Shown in pieces: positions 7,714 through 15,558 of a DNA stretch of 64,000 nt (position 1 is the stretch's first letter; each line of letters begins with the position of its first letter). The notes below the pieces were generated by a model that was not told where the DNA came from, made no database searches, and saw only the letters and a program-made list of their open reading frames with translations. The translations under genes were made by a program, and so were the position numbers. This stretch comes from DASZUK01 sp963844575 (GTDB lineage Bacteria > Actinomycetota > Acidimicrobiia > Acidimicrobiales > RAAP-2). The DNA lies in contig CAWJOU010000005.1 of NCBI GenBank assembly GCA_963844575.1, positions 1,612,001-1,676,000 of the forward strand, in the 5' to 3' direction.

Positions 7714-8835
7714 GTGAGCGCCAAGAAGAAGAAGTTCGCCCACACGATCGACGAAGGGCTGTCCAAGTTCAAGCTCGTCATGGGGAAGGAAGGAAGCGAG
7801 GACGACAAAGAGGCATGTCCAATGTCCCTCCTGTCGTGGATCAACGGTGATCCGTGGAGCGACCATCCCGTCTGCGCCCACTCCGTCATCTGCGATCAGG
7901 TGATTCGAGGGACTGACGCGGGGACCACGGAGGAGCAGCGGGAGGAACTCGTTCGGCTCGGGATGGACGGAGCGCTCGACACCTGGTGGATTCCCGTTGA
8001 GGTGATCGCCTTGGCGATGGCGGTTCCGAGGGACCAGGAGGTGTCATCCTACGAGCGGGCCGTTCTTCTTCTGAAGAACATCGCCGCTTGGAAGGTGGGG
8101 CCGCGCGAGCGCGCCGACCTCGTGGACGCCGACCTCGTGGGCGCCAACCTCAGGGGCGCCGACCTCGTGGACGCCGACCTCGTGGGCGCCAACCTCAGGG
8201 GCGCCGACCTCGTGGACGCCGACCTCGTGGGCGCCAACCTCGTGGGCGCCAACCTCGTGGGCGCCAACCTCGAGCGCGCCAACCTCAGGGGCGCCGACCT
8301 CGTGGACGCCGACCTCAGGGACGCCAACCTCGAGCGCGCCGACCTCAGGGGCGCCGACCTCGAGCGCGCCGACCTCGGGGACGCCAACCTCGAGCGCGCC
8401 GACCTCAGGGGCGCCGACCTCGAGCGCGCCGACCTCGGGGACGCCAACCTCAGGGGCGCCTACCTCGAGCGCGCCGACCTCGTGGGCGCCGACCTCGTGG
8501 GCGCCAACCTCAGGGGCGCCGACCTCGAGCGCGCCGACCTCGGGGACGCCAACCTCGTGGGCGCCAACCTCGAGCGCGCCAACCTCGAGCGCGCCGACCT
8601 CGTGGGCGCCAACCTCAGGGGCGCCGACCTCGTGGACGCCGACCTCGAGCGCGCCGACCTCGGGGACGCCAACCTCAGGGGCGCCTACCTCGAGCGCGCC
8701 GACCTCGTGGGCGCCAACCTCAGGGGCGCCGACCTCGTGGGCGCCAACCTCAGGGACGCCAAGGGCAACCAGTACACGACGTTGCCCGCTGGCTGGAAGG
8801 TCAACGATGGCGGTCTGATCGTGAAGGCCGACTGA
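7714..8835 (+). CDS. Pentapeptide-repeat protein
   Basis: 373 aa from GTG with Shine-Dalgarno GGAAGGGGA, after a 112-bp gap in which I see no gene. Residues 1-133 form a non-repeat globular head with several Cys/His and Trp. Residues 134-348 are 43 uninterrupted pentapeptides of type A(D/N/Y)LxxA, predicted to form a right-handed quadrilateral beta-helix. Related proteins mimic DNA (Qnr, MfpA, inhibiting gyrase) or act as adaptors; which applies here is unknown. The DNA encoding the repeat is unusually uniform (see findings). Confidence 0.85.
   Translation: MSAKKKKFAHTIDEGLSKFKLVMGKEGSEDDKEACPMSLLSWINGDPWSDHPVCAHSVICDQVIRGTDAGTTEEQREELVRLGMDGALDTWWIPVEVIALAMAVPRDQEVSSYERAVLLLKNIAAWKVGPRERADLVDADLVGANLRGADLVDADLVGANLRGADLVDADLVGANLVGANLVGANLERANLRGADLVDADLRDANLERADLRGADLERADLGDANLERADLRGADLERADLGDANLRGAYLERADLVGADLVGANLRGADLERADLGDANLVGANLERANLERADLVGANLRGADLVDADLERADLGDANLRGAYLERADLVGANLRGADLVGANLRDAKGNQYTTLPAGWKVNDGGLIVKAD
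8113..8757 (+). repeat. 15-bp tandem repeat array (43 units) within the pentapeptide gene
   Basis: Every unit follows GCC-(GAC/AAC/TAC)-CTC-x-x, with leucine always encoded by CTC and only a few alternatives (GTGGGC, AGGGGC, GAGCGC, GTGGAC, GGGGAC) in the last two codons. The near-identity at DNA level points to recent expansion or ongoing homogenisation by slippage or recombination. Confidence 0.9.
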
Positions 8836-8837
8836 CG

Positions 8838-9026
8838 GTGACCTTCATCCAAATCTGCGGCGCCGTGCTCTTCCTCGCAGCAGTCCTCTGCACCGCGTAC
8901 CTGACCCACCAGGACGACAAGGCCAAGCGTCGTCCACGTGCCCAGCATCGCTCCGTCGAGCAGTCGTCGCACGTTCGCGTGGTCCAGGGGGAGAACGTCG
9001 TGGCGATGCGGAGGAAGGCGTCGTGA
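8838..9026 (+). CDS. Small single-pass membrane protein
   Basis: 62 aa from GTG. Residues about 3-21 (FIQICGAVLFLAAVLCTAY) form one membrane helix followed by a basic cytoplasmic tail. Follows the pentapeptide gene by 2 bp. Unknown role. Confidence 0.5.
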   Translation: MTFIQICGAVLFLAAVLCTAYLTHQDDKAKRRPRAQHRSVEQSSHVRVVQGENVVAMRRKAS

Positions 9027-9328
9027 GGGGGCCTGACTACATCACCAAGCACTTCGACGGGATCGTGGAGCTGACGAACAACCACAGCTACATGGACCCG
9101 CGGAACGGCCGCTCCTATCGAGCGGTGGCCGGCAAGGTGACCATCCTGGAGGACACGAAGCTCGTCGGTTTCAAGACGCGCTCGACCGACTCGAACTGGA
9201 TCGCCCGCATCGAAGGAAGAAGCGGGCAGTCCATCAACGTCCTCGGCTGCAAGGTGATGAACATCACCGCGTGGCGACGCGGGACGATGCCGGCGCTGGA
9301 TGAAGCCTGCGTCTACGTGGTGCCGTGA
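9023..9328 (+). CDS. Early protein of unknown function
   Basis: 101 aa from GTG (GTGA overlap). It looks like a compact beta-rich domain (VAGKVTILEDTKLVGFKT, WIARIEG, INVLGC). No family recognised; overlaps on both sides support it as a gene. Confidence 0.5.
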   Translation: MRGPDYITKHFDGIVELTNNHSYMDPRNGRSYRAVAGKVTILEDTKLVGFKTRSTDSNWIARIEGRSGQSINVLGCKVMNITAWRRGTMPALDEACVYVVP

Positions 9329-9597
9329 CCTGCCAGCCCGACACCTCAGAACCGCAGACCTGTCCCACCGACGACTGCTTCGCCCCGATGTGCTCCGTCA
9401 TGAGCGTGTTGTTTCACTACGGGGACCACCTGACGAAGTGCACATGGTGGAAGGACCACCGGACGTGCTCCTGTGGATGGCAGACAGAGTGGCGAAGGAT
9501 CTGGATGCCGTCCGTCCAGGCCGACATTGAAGCCGTCAGGGCTGCGAACGCGCCTGAACCGGACCCACAGGGATCGTTCGCCCTGGAGGCGTCGTGA
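9325..9597 (+). CDS. Cys/Trp-rich small protein
   Basis: 90 aa from GTG (GTGA overlap). Two cysteine groups (TCPTDDCFAPMC, TCSCGW) and HLTKCTWW suggest metal binding. Unknown function. Confidence 0.5.
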   Translation: MTCQPDTSEPQTCPTDDCFAPMCSVMSVLFHYGDHLTKCTWWKDHRTCSCGWQTEWRRIWMPSVQADIEAVRAANAPEPDPQGSFALEAS

Positions 9598-9785
9598 GCC
9601 TCACCTGCCTTGAAGAGCGGATGGCGCTGATGGACGCGGCAACCCGAGCGGGAATGGCCTGGGACCGTGGAGACCGTGACGAGGCGGCACGTGCCAAGGC
9701 CGAGGCCGACGTGGCCAGAGAGGCGTTGCGCACGTGCCTGGAACGAAAGGAAGTGTCCCATGCGAGCTTGGCGGTGCTGTCGTGA
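9594..9785 (+). CDS. Small helical protein
   Basis: 63 aa from GTG (GTGA overlap). It is almost entirely Ala/Glu/Arg helix (MALMDAATRAG to VAREALRTCLE). Unknown function. Confidence 0.45.
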   Translation: MSLTCLEERMALMDAATRAGMAWDRGDRDEAARAKAEADVAREALRTCLERKEVSHASLAVLS

Positions 9786-10075
9786 CCGGCTTTTCCTTTT
9801 CGCTCTCTTGCCCCAAATGCGGCGCCGAGGTCGAGCAGACCGCCTCCGGCCGTAAGTACTCCTGGCAGACCGCGGCCGCCGTCCGCTGTACCGCGTGCCC
9901 ATGGAGTGCCGTCGTCAATGTCTCCGTGTCCGAGACCCGAGCAGAACGTGGAACAACCCGTCGACAAAGGATCTGTGCCATGCCGGATGAACGTGTCCCG
10001 ATCTTGAGCCAGCACGAGGGCCCGGTGACTGTCTGCACGGTCCTGAGCCAGAAGGGAGAAGGGCGGCATGAGTGA
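9782..10075 (+). CDS. Zinc-ribbon-like protein
   Basis: 97 aa from GTG (GTGA overlap). CPKCGAEVEQTASG and RCTACPW give a CxxC-x(n)-CxxC ribbon. The C-terminal 40 residues are less ordered. Unknown function. Confidence 0.5.
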   Translation: MTGFSFSLSCPKCGAEVEQTASGRKYSWQTAAAVRCTACPWSAVVNVSVSETRAERGTTRRQRICAMPDERVPILSQHEGPVTVCTVLSQKGEGRHE

Positions 10076-10566
10076 GGCCCTCGCGCCGGTCGGCGCTCCT
10101 CCTGTCGATAGCCATCCTGCTTGTGGCAAGTGCGGGTGTCTGCACCGCTTCACCAAGGGGGAAAGAGGCGTCGAAGTCACCTACGACGCTGCCTGCCCCT
10201 GTGGCTGCACGGCCAGCGCCGAGACCTATGACCGCGGCGGCGTCGACGTCCGTACCCACTTCTTCGGCGACGAATGCCCCGGTGGCCACCTCGACGACCC
10301 TGCCGCCACCGACGACGACGAAGCCGATGCCTCCCGACCCGGTGACGACAGCGGAGCGAGTGGCGTGGACTCGGGTGGCTGTGTGCGAGGAGGGTGGCTG
10401 GATCGGCTCTTCCGGGCCGGCCTATCCGGACTCGCTCGGCATTTCCGCCGCGAACTGGACGGCCTACGGGGGTGGAGCGGCCTTGACAGAGACAGCACAA
10501 ATCGAAGTGGCGATGCGGATTCAGTCGACACCCCCGGACCAAAGTGGTGGTTGCGCGGCGTGGTGA
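10072..10566 (+). CDS. Secreted Rpf/transglycosylase-like protein
   Basis: 164 aa from GTG 10072 (GTGA overlap). It has a basic start with a hydrophobic signal segment (SALLLSIAILLVASAGVCTA), a Pro/Thr linker and a C-terminal domain WTRVAVCEEGGW followed by GISAANWTAYGG and AQIEVAMRIQ. That matches the resuscitation-promoting-factor type lysozyme fold, with the Glu after Cys as probable catalytic acid. An exported muralytic enzyme in the early operon is unusual. A competing 182-aa frame here (10068-10616) lacks any domain logic and is treated as the shadow. Confidence 0.65.
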   Translation: MRPSRRSALLLSIAILLVASAGVCTASPRGKEASKSPTTLPAPVAARPAPRPMTAAASTSVPTSSATNAPVATSTTLPPPTTTKPMPPDPVTTAERVAWTRVAVCEEGGWIGSSGPAYPDSLGISAANWTAYGGGAALTETAQIEVAMRIQSTPPDQSGGCAAW

Positions 10567-10612
10567 CCGCGTATACGGCCAGTGGACGCCAGGCGAAGTG
10601 TTGGAGGGCGAC

Positions 10613-10924
10613 ATGACGATGAGGCCCGACGTGTTCCGTAAGCGCCCAGTCGAGGTCGAAGCCGTGCGCTGTCCATACGGCTCATCGCCTGGGATGCGAC
10701 GGGTGGCTGAGTGGTGCGGCGCCAAGGTCGTCAGGGAATCCTCGGGACAAAGGGTGGCGTGGCTCGTCGTGGAGACGTTGCACGGCCCCGTACGCGTGAC
10801 ACCCGGCGACTGGGTGCTCAGAGGCCCGAGTGGCGACTTCTGGCCTTGCAAGCCCGAGATCTTCGCGGCCAGTTACGAGCCCAGCCTGTCCGCCGTCCCT
10901 AGTACTGGAGGGACGGATGGCTGA
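10613..10924 (+). CDS. Phage protein with PGDW...FWPCKPEIF motif
   Basis: 103 aa. ATG 10613 follows TTGGAGGG. The C-terminal pattern (TPGDWVLRGPSGDFWPCKPE then IFAASYE) is a widespread small domain of actinophage and other phage early proteins, whose function is not established. N-terminal half: RPVEVEAVR and a WLVVET strand. Confidence 0.65.
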   Translation: MTMRPDVFRKRPVEVEAVRCPYGSSPGMRRVAEWCGAKVVRESSGQRVAWLVVETLHGPVRVTPGDWVLRGPSGDFWPCKPEIFAASYEPSLSAVPSTGGTDG

Positions 10925-11309
10925 AGAGTTCCCACTCGTTTTCGCGGGCCACGTGATCGGGGACTGGATCGTTCAGACCGACTGGCAAGCGGCGAACAAG
11001 GAGCGGTCATGGAAGGCCAACCAACAGCACATGCTCGGCTACCACGTAGCGCTTCTCGGCTGCTCCCTCCTCGGCCTCCGTCCACGTCGCGCCTTGATCC
11101 TGACTGCTGTCTCTTGGGCTACCCACAGCGTCATCGACCGCCGTTGGCCCGTGCGCTGGATCATGCGACACACGGGCAGTGAACCCTTCAGCGAGACCAC
11201 GTTTGGGCTAATCGCCGTGGACCAGGCCCTACACCTAGCGATCTTGGCGCTGACGACGAGCTTTCTCTCCCCCTCCATCAACCGAGAGCGAGGAAGCCGA
11301 GATGCCTAA
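10917..11309 (+). CDS. DUF3307-type membrane protein
   Basis: 130 aa. ATG 10917 has the Shine-Dalgarno GGAGGGAC. The GHVIGDWIVQTDWQAANK and DQALHLAILAL motifs with several hydrophobic helices match the DUF3307 family of phage membrane proteins, in which His, Asp and a DQxxH motif are conserved. Function unknown; likely in the inner membrane. Confidence 0.65.
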   Translation: MAEEFPLVFAGHVIGDWIVQTDWQAANKERSWKANQQHMLGYHVALLGCSLLGLRPRRALILTAVSWATHSVIDRRWPVRWIMRHTGSEPFSETTFGLIAVDQALHLAILALTTSFLSPSINRERGSRDA

Positions 11310-11508
11310 GCAGCTGCTTGTTTCCGGCCACACGTTGTGGATGGAAGGCCGAGCAATGAGAAGCGGCTTCTACGGAGGTGGGCCGGCGAGTGCTCACTGC
11401 TCATGCGGCGATACGAGCCCCACACTCCCGAGCATCGCCGCACGTCAACGCTGGCATCGCCAACACAAGCTCGACGTGGTGGCTGACCGAGAGCGAGGAA
11501 GCCGATGA
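11302..11508 (+). CDS. Small protein of unknown function
   Basis: 68 aa from ATG overlapping the preceding stop. SAHCSCGDTSP and RQRWHRQHK resemble the small Cys/His proteins elsewhere in the operon. Ends in RERGSR, like the DUF3307-type protein upstream (RERGSRDA), a sign of local duplication. Confidence 0.45.
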   Translation: MPKQLLVSGHTLWMEGRAMRSGFYGGGPASAHCSCGDTSPTLPSIAARQRWHRQHKLDVVADRERGSR

Positions 11509-11729
11509 AGCACGAGCCGCGACTTAGCGAAGCGCAGCGGTGGGCAGCTCTGGCTCGCGCTGATCGGGACCTCATCGTCGCTGCCGTCAGCGCCCTCCCT
11601 CTGCTCTTGGACGTGGTGGAAGCGGCGAAGCCGTTCCGTGGACTGGCCACCCGATGGATTCCGTCAGAAGCCCAGTGTCTCGCCCTCGATAGTGCCCTCG
11701 ACCGTCTGGAGCACTTCGATGCCCGCTGA
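11505..11729 (+). CDS. Small helical protein, paralogue of 17222-17581
   Basis: 74 aa from ATG. DLIVAAVSALPLLLDVVEAAK is nearly identical to a segment of the 119-aa protein at 17222-17581, and both end in a DRxExxDAR tail. The two are clear paralogues. Function unknown. Confidence 0.55.
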   Translation: MKHEPRLSEAQRWAALARADRDLIVAAVSALPLLLDVVEAAKPFRGLATRWIPSEAQCLALDSALDRLEHFDAR

Positions 11730-11973
11730 GCCCTCTCGTCAGCAGATCACCGCTGTCTTGCTGGCTCACGGCCACTACCGGGAAGACCCCGAAGAGATCG
11801 AGACTCCCGAGCTAGCCCAGATCATGCGCATGGACGCTGAACACCTACTGGCGATTCCTCGCATCTACGACGAGGTTGACGCCCTGTTGCTCGACGTGGG
11901 ACTGCACGACCCTGACGACTGTAACGACGTGTGCGTGCGAGCCGTTCTGGAGGTGCTGTCCGATGCCCGCTGA
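11719..11973 (+). CDS. Early acidic protein of unknown function
   Basis: 84 aa from ATG overlapping the previous gene by 11 bp. It is acidic and helical (EEIETPELAQIMRMDAEHLL). Followed with overlap by the next gene. No family recognised. Confidence 0.5.
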   Translation: MPAEPSRQQITAVLLAHGHYREDPEEIETPELAQIMRMDAEHLLAIPRIYDEVDALLLDVGLHDPDDCNDVCVRAVLEVLSDAR

Positions 11974-12244
11974 CCCCACCGTGAGCGACGGAGAAATCGA
12001 GAACTTTCAACCAAATGGAGCGGACATTGCTCTGATGCGGGAAGTCCAAGCAGAGAACGTGACGTGGAACAAGCGCAGTTTCCGGCTTTGGAGCGACGAC
12101 GAAACCTACTCACTGGTGACCGCAATGGCTAAGCGTTTGGTGCAACACGGCTACCTAAAGACCGAGATGGCGGCGGGGTTCTCCTACGTCCAGCGTGGAC
12201 CCGTCGAACTGACTCGACTTGGACGAGAGGCACTCCATGTCTGA
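11963..12244 (+). CDS. Small protein with PTVSDG N-terminal module
   Basis: 93 aa from ATG. Starts MPADPTVSDGE, an N-terminal module shared with several proteins of this operon and preserved at DNA level. The rest looks like a winged-helix (YSLVTAMAKRLVQHGYLKTE, then a short hairpin and LTRLGREAL), so DNA binding is plausible. Confidence 0.5.
   Translation: MPADPTVSDGEIENFQPNGADIALMREVQAENVTWNKRSFRLWSDDETYSLVTAMAKRLVQHGYLKTEMAAGFSYVQRGPVELTRLGREALHV
11974..11993 (+). repeat. CCCACCGTGAGCGACGGAG-type repeat, copy 1
   Basis: Part of a 31-bp sequence (11959-11989) that recurs exactly at 17567-17597. Each copy in the family encodes the PTVSDG module in the same reading frame. Confidence 0.85.
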
Positions 12245-13238
12245 AAGCCCCGACTTTCCCACCGTGAGCGACGGCGAAGAACATGACTGCTCGTCCCACG
12301 GTTTTCTGCGCCATCCCACAGAGGCGCCCACCGTGAGCGACGGAGCGACGGAGGAAATCGAAGCCCGAGCACAACAAGCGACACGATGCCTTCGGGAGCA
12401 ATGGCGGGGGAGCCTCCATGACATGCCGGGGCACCTCGGCTCAGCCATTGCAGACATCCGAAATCTCCTCGCCGCCCTCCGAGCCAAGGATGCGGAGATC
12501 GAACGGCTGGAAGCGGAGAACCGTCAGTGGTACGAGGCTGCGGTCGAATGGGACGAACGGATCGAACGGCTGGAAGCCGAGAAGGCGACGATGGTTCCAG
12601 CTTTCCAACTTGCTGAAGGTGTGCTGAAGCAGGCCGCTTTGCGAGCAACGTTGGAGCGCGTTGGCGAACGGCTTGCGTTCACAACCGACTGGGGTTCTCT
12701 GGCTGAAATCCAACGATGGATCACCGACGCCCTTGACGCCGTTGCCCTCTCTGAGCCTACGGAGGCGGAGGTATTGGCCGAAGATCTAGCTCGTGTGCAC
12801 TCCCTGGCTAAACCGGACTGGGCGACAGAGCGACCATGCCGTTTGGCTGACTGTCGGATTGTCGGTGAGCACTGGCATGACGGCTATCGCTACTGGGGTT
12901 CCGTCCCCGACAGCCCGGCTGAGGGTGACGAGCGGCAGATCCGCTGCCCGAAGTGCCACATGGCCTACGTGGTCGGTCCCGACGAGTCTGAGGAGTCATT
13001 GGCTGCTGAGTGCCACGTCCCAGGCGGCCACCACACCGACACGGAGGCGGGTTGTCCCGAGGGAGTGATGACGTGTCCGGTCAAGGGATGCTCGGTCAAC
13101 GGCGAGATGCAGCCCTGCCAGTACCCGTCATGCTGCCCGGCTGAGGGTGACGAGGAACTGCCGCCGTTGAACTGGGCTGGCTATCCGCCGCCGTTGCCAG
13201 ACGTCCCATCCCCCGAGGAGCCGAGCCCCGATGCCTGA
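12237..13238 (+). CDS. Large modular early protein (coiled coil plus Cys-rich region)
   Basis: 333 aa from ATG 12237. Two PTVSDG modules lie in the first 40 residues, then a long charged helix with ERLEAENRQW and ERLEAEK (coiled coil, about 75-115), FQLAEGVLK, and a Cys/His-rich part (RLADCRI, RCPKCHM, GCPEG, CPVKGC, YPSCCPAEGD). The last about 30 residues are identical to those of the protein at 17779-18489 and come from a 93-bp exact DNA repeat. Function unknown; it reads as a mosaic of reused modules. Confidence 0.55.
   Translation: MSESPDFPTVSDGEEHDCSSHGFLRHPTEAPTVSDGATEEIEARAQQATRCLREQWRGSLHDMPGHLGSAIADIRNLLAALRAKDAEIERLEAENRQWYEAAVEWDERIERLEAEKATMVPAFQLAEGVLKQAALRATLERVGERLAFTTDWGSLAEIQRWITDALDAVALSEPTEAEVLAEDLARVHSLAKPDWATERPCRLADCRIVGEHWHDGYRYWGSVPDSPAEGDERQIRCPKCHMAYVVGPDESEESLAAECHVPGGHHTDTEAGCPEGVMTCPVKGCSVNGEMQPCQYPSCCPAEGDEELPPLNWAGYPPPLPDVPSPEEPSPDA
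12258..12345 (+). repeat. PTVSDG DNA repeat, copies 2 and 3
   Basis: CCCACCGTGAGCGACGG occurs at 12258-12274 and again at 12327-12343, in the same frame inside one gene. Together with copies at 11974, 17583 and 17791 it makes a dispersed family in the early operon. Confidence 0.85.
13135..13227 (+). repeat. 93-bp direct repeat, copy 1
   Basis: Identical over 93 bp to 18392-18484. Encodes the shared C-terminus of two early proteins (motifs DEELPPLNWAGY and PDVPSPEEPS). Confidence 0.9.
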
Positions 13239-13488
13239 AACCTTCGACCCCTCCGACCCTAGGGACGAACACGAGTGTTGGTGGTGCAACTTCCATAAGG
13301 ACCAGTCCTGGTTGACGGAGTACCCAGCGAGTGGTCCCTTCGGCCCTGTCTGGCTATGCGGGTTCTGCGCCGTCTCGTTCTCGGCCCAGTCGGTCCGCTG
13401 TGGGTACGAGCAGCCAATGGCGGCAAAGGACCTGCCGGCGATGATGAACCGCCTTCGCATGGAGCTGCGGGAGGGGAGCGACCAATGA
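13231..13488 (+). CDS. Small Cys-rich early protein
   Basis: 85 aa from ATG. ECWWCNFHKD then WLCGFCAVSF gives a CxxC...CxxC ribbon; the C-terminus is a helix. Unknown function. Confidence 0.5.
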   Translation: MPETFDPSDPRDEHECWWCNFHKDQSWLTEYPASGPFGPVWLCGFCAVSFSAQSVRCGYEQPMAAKDLPAMMNRLRMELREGSDQ

Positions 13489-13802
13489 CTAGGCCCGACT
13501 TCGACCGGCTGGACGAGCTGTACCGAGATGCTAAAGCCGCCCTGTCACACCTTTCTGCGCACGGGCTAATCCCCTTCGAGAGGGAGATTGTCGCCGCCTA
13601 CCCCTCCATCCGTGACTACGTCAAGGAACTGGAGGAGTTCTACGCCGACGCTCTGAAGGGCATCCGAGACGGCGAGGCCGACCAAGTACGGATCGAACGG
13701 CTACGGGAGGCGTTGGAACACGTCGTCGACGAAACACGCAACCCCTGGGCCATCGCCCGTGACGCCCTGGCGGCTGACAAGGAGGCCGGTGATGGCGACT
13801 GA
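13485..13802 (+). CDS. Helical early protein
   Basis: 105 aa from ATG (ATGA overlap). Predicted all-helical with coiled-coil propensity (VKELEEFYADALKG, VRIERLREALEHV). Ends ADKEAGDGD, an ending echoed at the end of two nearby genes (ADKEARNG). Unknown function. Confidence 0.5.
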   Translation: MTRPDFDRLDELYRDAKAALSHLSAHGLIPFEREIVAAYPSIRDYVKELEEFYADALKGIRDGEADQVRIERLREALEHVVDETRNPWAIARDALAADKEAGDGD

Positions 13803-13983
13803 GAAGGTGAACGCAAAGTGCGGGACTGAAGCCGGATACATCTACCACCGCAACCACTGGGAGAAACCCTGTGAGGACTGTCGGAACGCCGTAGCCAAGA
13901 AGGTCAGGGAACGGCGGGGAGTGGATGAGTCGAAGGCCCGTGGTCCACGTGGCAACTACGCGCCCAGGGATACAACCCCGTGA
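13792..13983 (+). CDS. Small CGT..GY..H..PC..C protein
   Basis: 63 aa from ATG with upstream AAGGAGG. The pattern KCGTEAGYIYHRNHWEKPCE followed by DC and a basic helix is a recurring small actinophage protein, probably metal-binding. Function unknown. Confidence 0.55.
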   Translation: MATEKVNAKCGTEAGYIYHRNHWEKPCEDCRNAVAKKVRERRGVDESKARGPRGNYAPRDTTP

Positions 13984-14001
13984 CCGACAAGGAGGCCGGC
14001 G

Positions 14002-14259
14002 GTGGTTGAGCGATTTGACAGCCTCACGGCCCAGCAGGACAAGGCACTCGCCAAGATCGCCACGGGAACACCGCTGCCCCGATGCCACCCAGCGACGCTT
14101 AAAGCCCTGGAGGACAAGGGCCTGATCGTGCGAACCCCGGACAAGGTGGTCGGCCAAGACAACCTCGGTCCTGTCGCAATCCCGCAGTACGAGATGCCCG
14201 TTCACCACCACATCCGATGGTGTGCGTGGGCGGCTGACAAGGAGGCCCGCAATGGGTGA
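14002..14259 (+). CDS. Small HTH-like early protein
   Basis: 85 aa from GTG 14002 after AAGGAGG. PATLKALEDKGLIVRTPDKV looks like a winged-helix recognition helix and wing; Q-Q-D-K-A-L-A-K-I begins the fold. Unknown target. Confidence 0.5.
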   Translation: MVERFDSLTAQQDKALAKIATGTPLPRCHPATLKALEDKGLIVRTPDKVVGQDNLGPVAIPQYEMPVHHHIRWCAWAADKEARNG

Positions 14260-14413
14260 GGCGAGAGACACGCTCCTTCAGATTGTGGAGGACTCGGCCG
14301 GCTGGCGCTTCAACGACGTGGGCAAGAAGGTCGCCGCTCGAATCGTGGACTCACTGCTTGCAAATGCCGAGTGGTTCACCGAGGCAGTCAAGGAGGCCGA
14401 GAGGGATGGGTGA
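14252..14413 (+). CDS. Small early protein
   Basis: 53 aa from ATG (AAGGAGG upstream), overlapping its neighbours on both sides. ARIVDSLLANAEWFTEAVKE is helical. No family recognised. Confidence 0.45.
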   Translation: MGEARDTLLQIVEDSAGWRFNDVGKKVAARIVDSLLANAEWFTEAVKEAERDG

Positions 14414-14621
14414 CGAAGCATGCACCGAACCGTGTCGATACCGAGAGGCACTGCGAGCTTCACGTGACCGCGACGAAACCTTTCTCCGCTACCAGCGACT
14501 CGAAGCCCTGGTGTCGTGGATCGACGGACGGTGCGTGGACTTCAGCACGACGCCGCACGCGACCGTTCTTGCCGGTGAGATCCGCGCGGCCATCAACCGG
14601 TACCGAGAGGAGCGGTCGTGA
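14406..14621 (+). CDS. Small early protein
   Basis: 71 aa from ATG. One cysteine pair (ACTEPCRYREAL) and a helical remainder. It overlaps the previous gene by 8 bp and the next by GTGA. Unknown function. Confidence 0.45.
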   Translation: MGDEACTEPCRYREALRASRDRDETFLRYQRLEALVSWIDGRCVDFSTTPHATVLAGEIRAAINRYREERS

Positions 14622-14893
14622 ACCCGATGAACCGTCCCTACAGCCGTGCAGACGAACGAGAACAGGCTCGGGCCGAGAGGGTCCGCCATCTCCAGCTCGC
14701 CCGGGCTGGCTTTGTCGAGCACATCCGAGTCATCGATGTCGAACTTGAAGAACTCGGCCTGCCTCCGTGTCCGGTCTGTGGTGGACGCGTGGCCAAGAAG
14801 GGCCACGGTCCGACGCCGACGTACTGCAGTCGAACATGCCAAGTGAGGGCGCTGCGGGGTTCGCCTGTGCACCGCCGAGAGGAGCAGAGGTGA
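14618..14893 (+). CDS. Small zinc-ribbon protein
   Basis: 91 aa from GTG (GTGA overlap). Helical N-terminal half, then CPVCGGRVAKKGHGPTPTYC and SRTC, a four-cysteine knuckle. Probably nucleic-acid binding; role unknown. Confidence 0.55.
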   Translation: MNPMNRPYSRADEREQARAERVRHLQLARAGFVEHIRVIDVELEELGLPPCPVCGGRVAKKGHGPTPTYCSRTCQVRALRGSPVHRREEQR

Positions 14894-15141
14894 CCACCTA
14901 CTTCCACTTGGAAGGAACGCTGAGCAAGGAAGGTGATGACGGCGAGAACCAGCCAATCACCGACCGAGCCGAGTACACGTTCATCGTGGATCGCATCCTT
15001 CAAGCCTTGGACGTTTACGCACGTGAAGACCTCGGCTTCCGCTTCGTCGACATTGATGCCCACGGCGCGATCGCAGATGGCAACCTCTCGCTGAACTGGT
15101 CTGACTACGGACTCAGACCGGATCGAAGGCGCGATGACTGA
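14890..15141 (+). CDS. Small early protein
   Basis: 83 aa from GTG (GTGA overlap). Mixed alpha/beta with an acidic surface (TTYFHLEGTL, FRFVDIDAHGAI). No family recognised. Confidence 0.45.
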   Translation: MTTYFHLEGTLSKEGDDGENQPITDRAEYTFIVDRILQALDVYAREDLGFRFVDIDAHGAIADGNLSLNWSDYGLRPDRRRDD

Positions 15142-15391
15142 GCCCACCGTCGCCGGAGAACCGGCAGCCGACCGTCTCTGCAAGCAGATCATCCAGAGAA
15201 ACCGGCTCAGCAGCGAGCCGGTCCCCTCTCCCCAACAGGTGAGGGTCGTGCTCCGAGCCCTCGCTGACTACACGCACATGGAGATGGCCGTGCTTGGCGG
15301 TCCCGATCCGGCGCACAACGTCGCCTCTTGGATGCATGCCGTAGCGGACCAGATCGAACGGCAGGAGTGGAAGCGGGAGTGGCATGTGTAA
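15134..15391 (+). CDS. Small early protein
   Basis: 85 aa from ATG, overlapping by 8 bp. Largely helical (QVRVVLRALADYTHMEMAVL). Unknown function. Confidence 0.45.
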   Translation: MTEPTVAGEPAADRLCKQIIQRNRLSSEPVPSPQQVRVVLRALADYTHMEMAVLGGPDPAHNVASWMHAVADQIERQEWKREWHV

Positions 15392-15527
15392 ACACGAGGG
15401 CTACCGACTCGTCAACGCCCTGCTCTGGCTGTTCACGTCCAAGGGCTACCGCGAGCGGCTCAAGGGCTACATCGTCGCCGGCATGAACTGCGTAGGTGGG
15501 CATCCGCTGGGCGATCCGAACGACTGA
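15384..15527 (+). CDS. 47-aa basic protein
   Basis: ATG 15384 overlaps the preceding gene by 8 bp; stop TGA at 15525-15527. It begins MCKHEGYR and contains RLVNALLWLFTSKGYRERLK, an amphipathic basic helix, and one further Cys. Overlap and coding-like composition support it. Confidence 0.45.
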   Translation: MCKHEGYRLVNALLWLFTSKGYRERLKGYIVAGMNCVGGHPLGDPND

Positions 15528-15558
15528 CCGGGAAACAAACGGAGGGAGCAGGAAGGCA

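Noticed and set aside
8113..8757. CRISPR-like array
   Set aside because: Units are 15 bp, contiguous and in frame, without spacers; this is a pentapeptide-coding tract.
10068..10616. 182-aa frame overlapping the Rpf-like gene
   Set aside because: The overlapping 10072 frame has a signal peptide and an Rpf-type domain. The 10068 frame has a Cys-rich start but then loses protein-like character.
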